Below, piece after piece: positions 15,656 to 23,673 of a stretch of 64,000 nucleotides of DNA (the stretch's first letter is position 1; each line of letters opens with the position of its first letter). Where the stretch lies: NCBI GenBank assembly GCA_036279015.1, contig DASUJY010000048.1, positions 1-64,000 on the forward strand. The letters are read 5' to 3'. Below the pieces are notes generated by a model. It saw only the letters and a list, made by a program, of their open reading frames with translations. It was not told where the DNA came from and made no database searches. Both the position numbers and the translations under genes were made by a program. This stretch comes from DATEOR01 sp036279015 (GTDB taxonomy: Bacteria > Actinomycetota > Thermoleophilia > Gaiellales > Gaiellaceae).

Positions 15656-16048
15656 TCAAAGGGAACAAGCGAAGTCCTTGAGTGAATTTAAGTTGTCTGC
15701 GATGCCACTCTTGGTGGCCCAACGCTCCGCCTCGTCCATCGCGGCGAGTAAGCGGCGCCGAACCTCTGCGTCAACGTCTTTGGGAGGCTCGTCAGGAATC
15801 GCCACCTGGACCATCAGCGTGCCATCCCGCTTCGAGAAGCTGCCGGTCCGCTCACCGTCGTAATCCAGCGTCAGGACGTCGCCAGGAATATGGAAGACGA
15901 CATTCACGTTGAGCGGCGTCTTCAGTCCAGCCCTTCGCTTCGCTATCTGCTTGCCGAGTCTCTTGACCGCCTCCTCCCACAGATGGTTAGCAGGCGTCAA
16001 GCCGCCGACAACTAGGCCGACTGACAGCGGTGGAACTTGCTCGCCCAC
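15656..16048 (-). CDS. Hypothetical protein of the island
   Basis: 130 residues from GTG 16048, preceded by GGTGAGGGA as ribosome site. Not recognised. The middle reads VNVVFHIPGDVLTLDYDGERTGSFSKRDGTLMVQVAIPDEPP, alternating strands typical of a small beta-rich fold, followed by a long helix DVDAEVRRRLLAAMDEAERWA. No membrane segment or signal peptide. It is the only apparently intact cargo gene between the dead integrase and the right-hand tRNA fragment. AT-richer codons (AAT, TTC/TTT mix, AAA) than the core genes suggest foreign origin. Confidence 0.6.
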   Translation of the reverse strand: MGEQVPPLSVGLVVGGLTPANHLWEEAVKRLGKQIAKRRAGLKTPLNVNVVFHIPGDVLTLDYDGERTGSFSKRDGTLMVQVAIPDEPPKDVDAEVRRRLLAAMDEAERWATKSGIADNLNSLKDFACSL

Positions 16049-16261
16049 TCCCTCACCGTAACGCCCCGCCGCCCTTCCGCAAGGGCTACGTCAACGCCGC
16101 ACCAAACGTCGCATCTGTGGCCAGTAGTAGAGAAGCGTTCCGAAGAGGCCACCGTAGATGCCGAACAAGAACGCTCGCCAGGTCCACGGGTTGGAACTAC
16201 TACTTGTCGGGACTCGCCGCGGGACTTCCCGTCTGTGACCTCTGCCCCGGGGCGGGTTCGG
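16049..16261. other. Right island flank without a supported gene
   Basis: 213 bases between the hypothetical gene and the tRNA-Gly 5' fragment. Frames on both strands here are short, lack ribosome sites and resemble nothing known. No tRNA fold continues beyond 16262. Confidence 0.4.
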
Positions 16262-16402
16262 ACCAGCTTGGAAGGCTGGGGCTCTACCATTGAGCTACGC
16301 CCGCGGAGGAACCTAGGTTAGCCCAATGGAGGCGCTATTCGGAGGGCGCCGTCGAGGCCCGGAGCCGCTCCGACAGGGCCTTGAGGAGCCCGAGCGCGAG
16401 CT
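16262..16402. repeat. Right copy of 141-bp direct repeat with tRNA-Gly 5' fragment
   Basis: Bases 16262-16304 equal the first 43 nucleotides of tRNA-Gly (5' end at 16304, through the anticodon stem); the T arm and 3' end are missing here, so it cannot make a tRNA. The block continues unbroken into the end of the intact cNMP-binding gene. Homologous to 14107-14247 (first 65 bases identical). Confidence 0.8.
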
Positions 16403-16817
16403 CCGAGTCGCTCCCGACGAGCTTCAGGAACGGCCGGCGGGCGATGCGCATGGTGAGGAGCGGCGTCTTCGCCGTGACTGTGGCCGAACGCGGCTTCCCG
16501 TCGAAGAGCGCGAGCTCGCCGAGGAAGTCCCCGGCCCTGAGCACGCGCGCCTTGCCGCTTCCGAGGCTGACGGTCGCCTCGCCGTCGAGGATGACGTAGA
16601 AGCTCTCCGCGCGCTGGCCCTTGCGGACGATCCGAGCGCCCGCCGCGAAGCGCTGTGGGCGGCCGAGGTTCGCGATCCGCTTGACGTGACGCTTCGAGAG
16701 CGGCGCGAAAAGCGGAACGTCGCGCAGCACGTCGACCCACTCGCCCCCCATGGGGGCGCCGTCACCCGAGCGGGCCGATTTTCCAAGCAGAAGCTCTCCC
16801 ACGCCAACCTTTTGCAC
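16335..16817 (-). CDS. Cyclic-nucleotide-binding-domain protein without DNA-binding domain
   Basis: 160 residues holding one Crp-type beta-barrel (VPLFAPLSKRHVKRIANLG, then GDFLGELALFDGKPRSATVTA, the phosphate-binding cassette with FLGELAL and R-S-A) and a C-terminal helix. There is no helix-turn-helix, so it is a stand-alone sensor or regulatory subunit, not a Crp/Fnr transcription factor. GTG 16817 is the longest start; ATG 16751 would begin just before the domain. The 3' end of this gene has a truncated copy 2.15 kb to the left, created by the island. Confidence 0.8.
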   Translation of the reverse strand: MQKVGVGELLLGKSARSGDGAPMGGEWVDVLRDVPLFAPLSKRHVKRIANLGRPQRFAAGARIVRKGQRAESFYVILDGEATVSLGSGKARVLRAGDFLGELALFDGKPRSATVTAKTPLLTMRIARRPFLKLVGSDSELALGLLKALSERLRASTAPSE

Positions 16818-16862
16818 GCGCCCACTATCTCATCCGGACGACGCAGGCACCAGCCCCGGAGC

Positions 16863-16868
16863 TAGCCT
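16863..16868 (+). promoter_or_regulatory. -10 box of the leaderless ctaG-like gene
   Basis: TAGCCT followed after seven bases by GTG 16876. The spacing puts the transcription start at or next to the start codon. Confidence 0.4.
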
Positions 16869-16875
16869 CGGGGCT

Positions 16876-17649
16876 GTGCTTGGTCCGATTGGCGCGACGC
16901 CCTCGGCCGGGAGCTGGTCTCCGGCCTGGGAGGAGCTCGCCTTCCTGCTCCTGGTCGCAGTCGGCTACGGCTGGACGCGCGCCCACCGGGTCTCGCGGCT
17001 GCGCAGCGCCGCCTTCGCGCTCGGGCTCGCCCTCGCCTTCTTCGCCGTGGCGAGCCCGGTGGCGACGGTCGCACTCCACTACCTGCTCTCGGCCCACCTG
17101 CTCCAGAACGTCGTCCTGGCCGAATGGACGCCCGCGCTCCTCGTCCTCGGGCTTCCTCCCGCTGCGGCCGCTTCCCTCGCCGCGCGGCCGGCCGTCGGGG
17201 CACTCACGCGGCCCGTCGTCGCCCTCCCGCTCTGGCTCCTCACGTATGCCGTCTGGCACCTCCCCGTCGCCTACGAGGCGGCCCTCGAGCACCGGCTCCT
17301 CCTCGACCTCGAGCACCTGAGCTACGTCCTCGTCGGCGTCCTTCTCTGGTGGCCGGTCTTTCAGGACGAGCCGTGGCGGCTCCCGGCCGGCGGCCGGGCC
17401 GCCTACCTCTTCGCGGCCTTCGTGCTGGCGAGCCCGCTCGGCCTCCTCCTCGCCCTCCTCCCGTCGCCGATCTACGACACGTACGTCGCCGCTCCGAGGC
17501 TCTGGGGGATCGACCCGCTCGAGGATCAGCAGCTCGGCGGCACGCTGATGGCCGTGAGCGAGGCGGTCGTCTTCTTCAGCCTGCTCGCCGTCTACTTCGT
17601 CCGCTTCATGGCCGAGGAGGACGCGGGTTACAGTCACGGCGATGCTTGA
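16876..17649 (+). CDS. ctaG: Cytochrome c oxidase assembly protein, CtaG/caa3 type
   Basis: 257 residues with seven predicted helices. Family features: VALHYLLSAHLLQNVVLAEWTPALLVLGLPP with the conserved H-x(4)-H-x(2)-Q pattern, WHLPVAYEAAL after helix 4, and DQQLGGTLMAVSEAVVFF near the end. CtaG of the caa3 type helps insert copper into the oxidase, so the organism has aerobic respiration. GTG 16876 is supported by the -10 box; the frame is open to 16750 but that part is antisense to the cNMP gene. Its last 8 bases overlap the next gene. Confidence 0.85.
   Translation: MLGPIGATPSAGSWSPAWEELAFLLLVAVGYGWTRAHRVSRLRSAAFALGLALAFFAVASPVATVALHYLLSAHLLQNVVLAEWTPALLVLGLPPAAAASLAARPAVGALTRPVVALPLWLLTYAVWHLPVAYEAALEHRLLLDLEHLSYVLVGVLLWWPVFQDEPWRLPAGGRAAYLFAAFVLASPLGLLLALLPSPIYDTYVAAPRLWGIDPLEDQQLGGTLMAVSEAVVFFSLLAVYFVRFMAEEDAGYSHGDA
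17629..17634 (+). promoter_or_regulatory. -10 box of the GMC oxidoreductase gene
   Basis: TACAGT inside the end of ctaG, seven bases before ATG 17642; fits a leaderless internal promoter. Confidence 0.4.
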
Positions 17650-19621
17650 TGCACGCTACGCGAGGCTGGCAGACGGGCTGATTCCGGCCGCCGGCGGCCT
17701 CCCGTCCGCGAGCGCGGCCGACCCGCAGGGCAAGTGGCTCGCCCGTGCCCTCGCGGCGAGACCGGACCTCGTACCGGCCTTTGAGCGCGCGCTCGCCGCG
17801 GCCGACGTACGTGCGCTCGAGGCGGACGACCCCGAGGCCTTCGCCGCGCTCACGACGATCGCCGCCGCTGCCTACACGATGAACGTCAAGGTCCGGAAGC
17901 GGATCGGCTATCCGGGCCAGAAGGCGGCTCCGCCCTTCCCGGACGAGGCCGAGTACTACCTGGAGGGCCTCCTCCCCGAGCTCCCTCCTCCGCCCGATCC
18001 GGTCGCCTACGAGCCGCCACGGCCGTCCGTGGCACCGGATCGCGTCGAGGTGCTCGTGGTCGGGGCCGGAGCCTCGGGTGCGGTCGTCGCGAAGCACATG
18101 GCCGAAGCGGGCTTCCGCGTCCTCTGCCTGGAGCAGGGCGGCTGGCGGAACGCCTCCGAGTACCCGGGCGACAAGCCGGAGTTCGAGCTCCTCGTCGAGC
18201 ACGCGTGGAGCCCGGATCCCAATGTGCGCAGGCGCCCGGAGGACTACCCGTGCGAGAACTCGGGCTCCGAGATCGCCCCGGTGATGTTCAATGCGGTCGG
18301 CGGGAGCACGATCCACTTCGGCGCGCAATGGGCCCGCATGCGGCCGGTCGACTTCAAGGTGCGCTCGACGGAGGGGATCGGCGACGACTGGCCCGTCACG
18401 TACGACGAGATGCTGCCCTTCTACGAGCGGATGGACCGCGAGATGAACATCTCGGGAACCGCCGGCGACCCCGCGTATCCGCCGGGGGCCGGCCCTCCGC
18501 TTCCGGGCCTCCCGATCGGGAAGATCGGGCGCAAGGCGGCGGAGGGGATGAACGCGCTCGGCTGGCACTGGTGGCCGGCCGCGCACGCGATCCCGTCGCA
18601 GGCGACCGCGACGCAGCAGCCCTGTGCCCGTCGCGGCGTGTGCATGTTCGGCTGCCCGGAGGGCGCCAAGGGCTCCACCGACCTGACGCTCTGGCCGCAG
18701 GCGATCGCCGCGGGCGCGAGGCTCGTGACGGGCGCGCGGGTGCGCGAGCTCACGACGAACGGGGGCGGGCTCGTGACCGGCGCGCTCTGGGTCGACCGCG
18801 ACGGGGTCGAGCACCGCGCCGAGGCGGACGTCGTCGTCCTCGCCGCGAACGGCATCGGGACGCCGCGGCTCCTCCTCGCGTCCGGGCTGGCGAACTCGTC
18901 CGGCCTGGTCGGCAGGCGCCTCATGCTCCACCCGTACATGAGCGTCCTCGGGCTCTACGACGAGGACCTCGAGAGCTGGCTCGGCCCGTGGGGTACGCCG
19001 CTCCTCTCGCTCCAGTTCGCGGATACCGACGAGTCGCGCGGCTTCGCACGCGGCGCCCAGTGGGACGTCATGCCGATCGGCGGGCCGCTGATGGCGCTCG
19101 CCCGCTACTCCGCGCTCCCGTTCGAGGAGCGCTGGGGCCCTGCAGTGCACGGGCTCCTCGAGAAGACGGTCGGCCGTGCTTTCGACTGGGGGATCGGAAT
19201 CGAGGACCTCCCCTCGGAGGAGAACACCGTCACGCTCGACCCCCAGCTGACGGACTCGGACGGGGTCCCCGCGCCGAAGGTCGCCTACCGGATCGACGAC
19301 GACGCGCGGCGAAATCTCGGGTGGCAGCTCGAGCGGGCGAAGGAGGCGCACGCGGCCTCGGGCGCCGTCGAGACCGTCGTAACCGACTGGTCGCAATGGG
19401 GCTGGCACCTGCTCGGCACCTGCCGCATGGGCGACGACCCGGCCATTTCGGTCGTCGACCGCTTCGGCCGCTCGCACGACGTCCCGAATCTCTTCGTCGT
19501 CGACGGGAGTGTCTTCGTCACCTCCGGGCCGCAGCCGCCGACGGCGACGATCGCGGCGAACGCGGCACGGTGCACGGCGCACCTGATCGCAACCGCGGGC
19601 CTTCAGGCCGTCCCGGCATGA
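17642..19621 (+). CDS. GMC-family FAD oxidoreductase with N-terminal gluconate-dehydrogenase-subunit-3-like region
   Basis: 659 residues. Residues 1-115 are helical and resemble the small subunit (subunit 3) of membrane gluconate/alcohol dehydrogenases (FAALTTIAAAAYTMNVKVRKRIGYPGQ). From about 135 the FAD-binding GxGxxG (VVGAGASGAVVAKHM) and GMC_N/GMC_C domains follow, ending WGWHLLGTCRMGDDP with the catalytic His and PPTATIAANA. A Cys cluster CARRGVCMFGCPEGAKG (about residues 325-341) may bind an iron-sulfur cluster or disulfide, as in related sugar/alcohol dehydrogenases. The fusion puts both subunits in one chain. Probably oxidises an alcohol or sugar in the periplasm-facing respiratory chain; substrate unknown. 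Confidence 0.82.
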   Translation: MLDARYARLADGLIPAAGGLPSASAADPQGKWLARALAARPDLVPAFERALAAADVRALEADDPEAFAALTTIAAAAYTMNVKVRKRIGYPGQKAAPPFPDEAEYYLEGLLPELPPPPDPVAYEPPRPSVAPDRVEVLVVGAGASGAVVAKHMAEAGFRVLCLEQGGWRNASEYPGDKPEFELLVEHAWSPDPNVRRRPEDYPCENSGSEIAPVMFNAVGGSTIHFGAQWARMRPVDFKVRSTEGIGDDWPVTYDEMLPFYERMDREMNISGTAGDPAYPPGAGPPLPGLPIGKIGRKAAEGMNALGWHWWPAAHAIPSQATATQQPCARRGVCMFGCPEGAKGSTDLTLWPQAIAAGARLVTGARVRELTTNGGGLVTGALWVDRDGVEHRAEADVVVLAANGIGTPRLLLASGLANSSGLVGRRLMLHPYMSVLGLYDEDLESWLGPWGTPLLSLQFADTDESRGFARGAQWDVMPIGGPLMALARYSALPFEERWGPAVHGLLEKTVGRAFDWGIGIEDLPSEENTVTLDPQLTDSDGVPAPKVAYRIDDDARRNLGWQLERAKEAHAASGAVETVVTDWSQWGWHLLGTCRMGDDPAISVVDRFGRSHDVPNLFVVDGSVFVTSGPQPPTATIAANAARCTAHLIATAGLQAVPA

Positions 19622-20169
19622 CGCGCTGTGCGTGGGTGCCGGAGGGCGATCCGCTCTACGTCGCCTACCACGACGAGGAATGGGGCGTTCCCTCGCGCGA
19701 CGAGCGCCACCTCTTCGAGATGCTCGTGCTCGAAGGCGCGCAGGCCGGTCTCTCGTGGTCGACGATCCTGCACAAGCGCGAGGGCTACCGTGCCGCGTTC
19801 GCGGGCTTCGACGTCGAGAAGGTCGCGCGGTTCGGCCCGGCGGACGTCGACCGCCTGCTCGGCGACGCGGGCATCGTCCGAAACCGGCTCAAGGTCGAGT
19901 CCGCGATCGCGAACGCACAAGCGGTGCTCGAGGCGGGCGGCCTCTCCGAGCTCGTCTGGAGCTTCGTCGACGGCGAGCCGAGGGTGAACGCGTGGCGAAC
20001 GACCGCCGAGATCCCGGCCGAGACCGACGAGTCGAAGGCGATGAGCAAGGAGCTCAAGCGCCGCGGATTCCGCTTCGTCGGCCCGACGGTCTGCTACGCG
20101 TTCATGCAGGCGTGCGGTCTCGTCGACGACCACACCATCGACTGTTTCAGATGGAGCGGCGCGCGCTGA
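19618..20169 (+). CDS. tag: DNA-3-methyladenine glycosylase I
   Basis: 183 residues. Typical Tag start TRCAWVPEGDPLYVAYHDEEWGVP with the zinc-binding Cys4 and His18, then the helix-hairpin-helix region LEGAQAGLSWSTILHKR and the C-terminal zinc ligands in DDHTIDCF. It excises 3-methyladenine from alkylated DNA. ATG 19618 overlaps the TGA of the GMC gene (ATGA), so it is co-translated. The much longer open frame upstream is a shadow of the GMC gene. Convergent with grdA, 19 bases apart. Confidence 0.93.
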   Translation: MTRCAWVPEGDPLYVAYHDEEWGVPSRDERHLFEMLVLEGAQAGLSWSTILHKREGYRAAFAGFDVEKVARFGPADVDRLLGDAGIVRNRLKVESAIANAQAVLEAGGLSELVWSFVDGEPRVNAWRTTAEIPAETDESKAMSKELKRRGFRFVGPTVCYAFMQACGLVDDHTIDCFRWSGAR

Positions 20170-20188
20170 ACGGCGACCGGTCGACGCT

Positions 20189-20653
20189 CTAGGCGCCGTC
20201 CCGTCCCGGGAAGCTCGCCGCGGCGCGCCTGACCTGGTCCACGTCGAGGGTCATCTCGAGCAGGCCGACCTGCTCGTCGTAGACGCCCGCGTCGACCTGC
20301 TCCTTGACGTCCTCCTCAAGGATGTGAACGACGGGGAGCCCCAACTGGACTCCTGCCAGTGAACCCACGTACGCCGGGTCGCCGAGGGTGACCGTCTCGG
20401 CTGCCACCTCGAGCGCCTCGAGGTCGGCGGCGCCGAGCACCACCACCACGTCCTCGGCCCCGTGCTCGTCGACCAGGTTCTTGATCCGATCCTGGTTCTC
20501 CGGGTCCATGGCCCCTGCCGCCGTTCAGACGAAGCACTCCGTCTCGACGAAGATCGGCTCGGCTCCCGCCGAGCGCATGCATTCCGCGATCGCCGGGCCC
20601 GGGACGCCGTCCCGCTCGCCGAGTGCGATCACCTTCTTGCCGTCGAGCTTCAT
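20189..20653 (-). CDS. grdA: Glycine/sarcosine/betaine reductase selenoprotein A (in-frame UGA = selenocysteine 43)
   Basis: Read through the TGA at 20525-20527 this is a 154-residue protein matching GrdA end to end: KLDGKKVIALGERDGVPGPAI, then the redox motif C-F-V-Sec (residues 40-43) followed by TAAGAMDPENQ, then VVVLGAADLEALEVAAETVTLGDPAYVG and LAGVQLGLPVVH. In known GrdA proteins the selenocysteine sits at this place in the same ECFV-Sec-TAAGA context. GrdA takes the carboxymethyl group as a Sec-carboxymethyl selenoether and passes a thioester to protein C. A stop-aware reading would split it at 20525 into two pieces in the same frame. ATG 20653 overlaps the thioredoxin stop (ATGA). Last gene of the operon. 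Confidence 0.93.
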
Positions 20654-20976
20654 GCAGCCACACCTCCTCTCAGCTTCGCGAAGGCCTCCTCGACCTGCTC
20701 TTTGGACACGTCGCCGGAGAGGCGCTCGAGCTCCTCGCCGTCGCGCATGAGAATGTACGTGGGAAGGCCGAAGACGCGGAGCTCGCGGCAGACGTCGCGG
20801 TTCTGCGTCGAGTCGACCTTGACGACGCGGACGGCGCCGCCGGCCTCCTGCTCCAGCTCCTTGATCGTCGGCATCATCGCCAGGCACGGCTGGCAACGAG
20901 GGCCCCAGAAGTCGACGAAGACGCTGCCCTCGCTCGTAAGGTCCCTGTACGTCTCCGGGGTTGCGTCGACCGGCAT
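20650..20976 (-). CDS. Thioredoxin of the glycine-reductase operon
   Basis: 108 residues, thioredoxin fold. The active site reads FWGPRCQPCLAMMP, so the canonical W-C-G-P-C is R-C-Q-P-C; the thioredoxins of clostridial glycine-reductase operons also deviate at this place (from memory). The cis-Pro is in VFGLPTYIL. It would reduce GrdA after each turnover. A strong AAAGGAG lies in the end of grdC, and the grdC stop is two bases before ATG 20976. Its own stop overlaps the grdA start, which ties production of the two partners. Confidence 0.9.
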   Translation of the reverse strand: MPVDATPETYRDLTSEGSVFVDFWGPRCQPCLAMMPTIKELEQEAGGAVRVVKVDSTQNRDVCRELRVFGLPTYILMRDGEELERLSGDVSKEQVEEAFAKLRGGVAA

Positions 20977-20978
20977 GG

Positions 20979-22289
20979 TCACTCCTTTCCTGGTTCGAGC
21001 AGAATCGACATTCCGTCGGCCAGCTCGGTCATCCGGCCGAGGAAGAGCGAGCCCTTGGCGACGAGCATCGTCGAGCCGATCTCTCCGGCGCGCAGCGCTT
21101 CGAGCCCGTGCGGAAGCCACGGCACGGCGGAGGCGACGTGCCCCTGGGTCGGCGAGAAGCCGGGCAGCCCTCGCTCGCGCTCGAAGTCCTCGAGCTTCGC
21201 CAGCTCGAGCTCCCCGCGCTTGACGGCGAGCGCTCCGATCAGCTTGTAGTTGCGCTGCGGGACGTTGCCCGCGCCGGCCGGCTCGGTGATCTCAGGGTCG
21301 TGGAGCTCGGTCGAGTAGCGGTCGACGTCGAGGATCGAGCGGCCGAGGCGCTCGAGCGGCTCGACGACGAGGTCCTCGAGCACCGCCTGCTGCGCGGAGC
21401 CCGAGCCGACGCGGTGACGTCCGACCGCGTCCAGACGCAGTACGGGCGCACCGTCCCCGGGCGGGCCGACGAGGATCGCCAGGCCCGCGAGCACGTCCTC
21501 GAGCACAGGGACGTCGTGGCGGAGCGCGCCCGCGAACTTCATCCCGAGCTTGGCGAGCGAGCCGCCCGCGACGACGGCGACATGCTCGTAGACCCCTGAG
21601 GAGACGAGCGAGGCGGCGACGACGAGCGCGTGGATCGGCCCGGCGCAGAACGCCTTCACGTCCGAGCCCGACGCGTTCCTGCAGCCGGCCTGCTCGGCGA
21701 TCGCCTTGCCGAGGTTGCCGCCGCCGCGCTGGTAGCGGTCGCCGACCGCCTCCTCACCGCACCCGATCGCGTAGGCGAGCTCCTCCGGCGGGAAGCCAGT
21801 GCGCGCGAGCAGGTGCTCGAGAGCGAGTGCGCCGGTGGCCTTGCAGGCGAGGTTCTCGAGGAGCACGCTTGCGGAGAGGCTCTCGTCGAGGTCGTGCGCC
21901 CGCTCCATGACGCCCGCGCGGCTGCCGTTCCGGTAGAGCGGGAGCGCGCCGTCGGCCGGCTCGCGGCCGTCGAGGTGGAGGAGCTGGAACTGGTCGGACT
22001 CGGCCATGCGGCAGTAGAGCTCCTCCTGGTCGACGAAGACGCCGAACGGGCCTTCGGCCTTCGCCTCGGTCGCGTGCTTCCACCGCGGCCGCTCGATCTC
22101 CCAGAGGGCGGCCGGCGCGAGATTGCCGATGAAGACCTGGTGCGGCGCGTAGCCGAGCGCGTCGTCGAAGCTCCGAAGCGCCGGCTTGATCTGGTCGGCT
22201 GCGTCCTCCCGCGTCGGCTTCGAGCCGTGGCGGACGAGGTCGGGCGCGTGGGCGAGAACGAGCGAGCAGCCGTGGATCGCGGCGGTCAC
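20979..22289 (-). CDS. grdC: Glycine/sarcosine/betaine reductase complex protein C, beta subunit (GrdC-like)
   Basis: 436 residues with a ketoacyl-synthase III-like fold as in GrdC. Features: HAPDLVRHGSKPTRED, ALGYAPHQVFIGNLAPAALWEI, the region CKATGALALEHLL and the probable catalytic Cys in VKAFCAGPIHALVVAA. Protein C accepts the acetyl (or acyl) group from GrdA as a cysteine thioester; in clostridia the alpha subunit GrdD then releases acetyl phosphate. No GrdD gene is present in the window. GTG 22289 has GGAGGAG five bases upstream. The gene is shorter than clostridial GrdC (roughly 510 residues). 112 bases separate it from grdB. Confidence 0.85.
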   Translation of the reverse strand: MTAAIHGCSLVLAHAPDLVRHGSKPTREDAADQIKPALRSFDDALGYAPHQVFIGNLAPAALWEIERPRWKHATEAKAEGPFGVFVDQEELYCRMAESDQFQLLHLDGREPADGALPLYRNGSRAGVMERAHDLDESLSASVLLENLACKATGALALEHLLARTGFPPEELAYAIGCGEEAVGDRYQRGGGNLGKAIAEQAGCRNASGSDVKAFCAGPIHALVVAASLVSSGVYEHVAVVAGGSLAKLGMKFAGALRHDVPVLEDVLAGLAILVGPPGDGAPVLRLDAVGRHRVGSGSAQQAVLEDLVVEPLERLGRSILDVDRYSTELHDPEITEPAGAGNVPQRNYKLIGALAVKRGELELAKLEDFERERGLPGFSPTQGHVASAVPWLPHGLEALRAGEIGSTMLVAKGSLFLGRMTELADGMSILLEPGKE

Positions 22290-22354
22290 GGTCTCCTCCG
22301 GCCCCCGGGCACGGACCCGGCACATTCCACGCACCACGAGCGCGGTTTGCGGCG

Positions 22355-22394
22355 ATACGCTCGACGTGGGTGGAGGCGCGGGGTGGCCCCGGAG
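22355..22394. repeat. Dispersed motif, copy 1 (22355) of two
   Basis: ATACGCTCGA, CGTGG, GGAGG and GTGGCCCCGG occur in this order within 40 bases, and again at 61181-61222 with small spacing changes. Both copies lie just past the stop of a minus-strand gene (grdB, glmS). Read on the plus strand it resembles a -10 box, ribosome site and GTG start. Role unknown. Confidence 0.4.
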
Positions 22395-22401
22395 AGAGTT
22401 G

Positions 22402-23673
22402 TCATGCTTCGAGCTCCCAGACCGTGTTCGCCTCGACCTCGGCCTCGAGCATGTCCAGGGCGCGCTCCACGATGCGGCGGCGCTCCTCCACGTCGAGGCC
22501 GAACGGATGCGTGATCGCGGGGCCGCGCACGATCCGGTTCGCGCCGATCATCGTCGCGACCGTCGGGAGTGACGTCACGTACACGGCGGGAATCCCGGCC
22601 CGCTCGATCTCCTTCGCCAGCACTGCCCCGCAGCGCGTCCCTGTCCCTCAGGTGCCCGACAGGAGCACGGCCTGCACGCCCGCGTCCCGGAGCTCGCCCG
22701 CGATCTCCTGCCCGAACCCGGTCGCGACGACGACCGGCGTTCCGTTTCCGGTGGTCGTGTAGAGAGACTCGTGGAGGCGGCCGATGCGACCCGCCCGCTG
22801 GAGGTCGCGCACCGTGTCGAGGGGGACGAGCCGGTTCGGATCCTCGTTGGCGAGCGTGACGTCGAAGCCGCCGTGCACCGACTCGAACCGCCCCGACGCC
22901 AAGGTCTCCGCACCGTCGAGGTCGTAGCGGAACCAGCCCTGCGCACGCACGGACCCCAGCCGGTCGGGGTTTCCCTGCGGCACACACCCCGCCTCCGTGA
23001 CGAGCGCGACGAGCGCCGCGGAAAGATCGGCGACCGCCGGCGGCGGCTCCACGCGGTCGAGATCGCCGCCCACCTCGGTGCGCGTCTCACCGCCGAGCTT
23101 CGCGAGCAGGAGCTCGACCGCCCGCTCGGCGCCGGTCTTCTCCGCGACGTAGTTCCGCCGGAAGCCACGCGTGAGGTAGCCCTCCTCCTCGGCCGCGCCG
23201 AGCTCTCGTCCTGACGCGAGCGCGGACGCTAGCCCTCCGAGCTGAGGCAACGCGTCGCGCATGCCGGCGACGTTCACGGCCGTCGGGACGACGTAGGCCG
23301 ACCCGGCCGCGCCGACGCCGGGATTCTCCTCGTGCATCGCCGCGACGGCAGGGATGCCGCGCTCGGCGGCGGCCGCCGCCAGGCGCGCGCAGGCGTAGCC
23401 ATACCGGCCGGACCCGAAGGCGGGACCGGCGACGAGCACGTCCGGCCCGATCTCGGCGAGATGCCCGAGCAGCGACTCCAGCGCCTCGTCCTCGTGCTCG
23501 GCGAAGTAGTCGTCGCCGCAGGCGAGCGTCGCAACGATCTCGACATCCTCGAGCGCAGCCTGGAGGCCGCGCCCCGGACCGACCGGCCCGTCGAAGCGCG
23601 TGGGCGGAGTCTCGGCCTCCTCCTCCCCGCCGAGGCCCGCGAAGAACTGGTTCAGGTAGTGGACGGCCTTCAT
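22402..23673 (-). CDS. grdB: Glycine/sarcosine/betaine reductase protein B, selenoprotein subunit (UGA = selenocysteine 342)
   Basis: Read through the TGA at 22648-22650 the protein has 423 residues. The start KAVHYLNQFFAGLGGEEEAE is the standard GrdB opening; then VATLACGDDYFAEHEDEA, VLVAGPAFGSGRYGYACA, AMHEENPG. The UGA falls in VLLSGT-Sec-GTGTRCGAVLAKEIERAGIP, the position of selenocysteine in GrdB, and the frame continues without break to ANRIVRGPAITHPFG. GrdB with the GrdE-derived subunits binds the amine substrate and delivers its carboxymethyl group to GrdA. ATG 23673 overlaps the grdE stop (ATGA). A candidate bacterial SECIS hairpin follows the UGA. Confidence 0.93.
22620..22650 (-). 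promoter_or_regulatory. Candidate bacterial SECIS hairpin of grdB
   Basis: After the UGA (22650-22648) and 11 bases comes a seven-pair stem GCGCTGC/GCAGTGC (22636-22630 with 22626-22620, one G-U pair) closed by a GGG loop. The loop starts 18 bases after the UGA, within the 16-37 range usual for bacterial SECIS, and has G first, as the consensus asks. Confidence 0.6.

Noticed and set aside
15555..15863. A small zinc-finger-like protein with CRQC and RCGG
   Set aside because: No ribosome site, overlaps the better supported minus-strand gene, and the Cys spacing fits no known ribbon.
16251..16304. A second functional tRNA-Gly
   Set aside because: Only the first 43 nucleotides are present; the following bases cannot form variable loop, T arm or acceptor pairing.
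20189..20509. A separate 106-residue gene starting at ATG 20509
   Set aside because: It is the second half of GrdA in the same frame, directly after the selenocysteine UGA; no ribosome site of its own.
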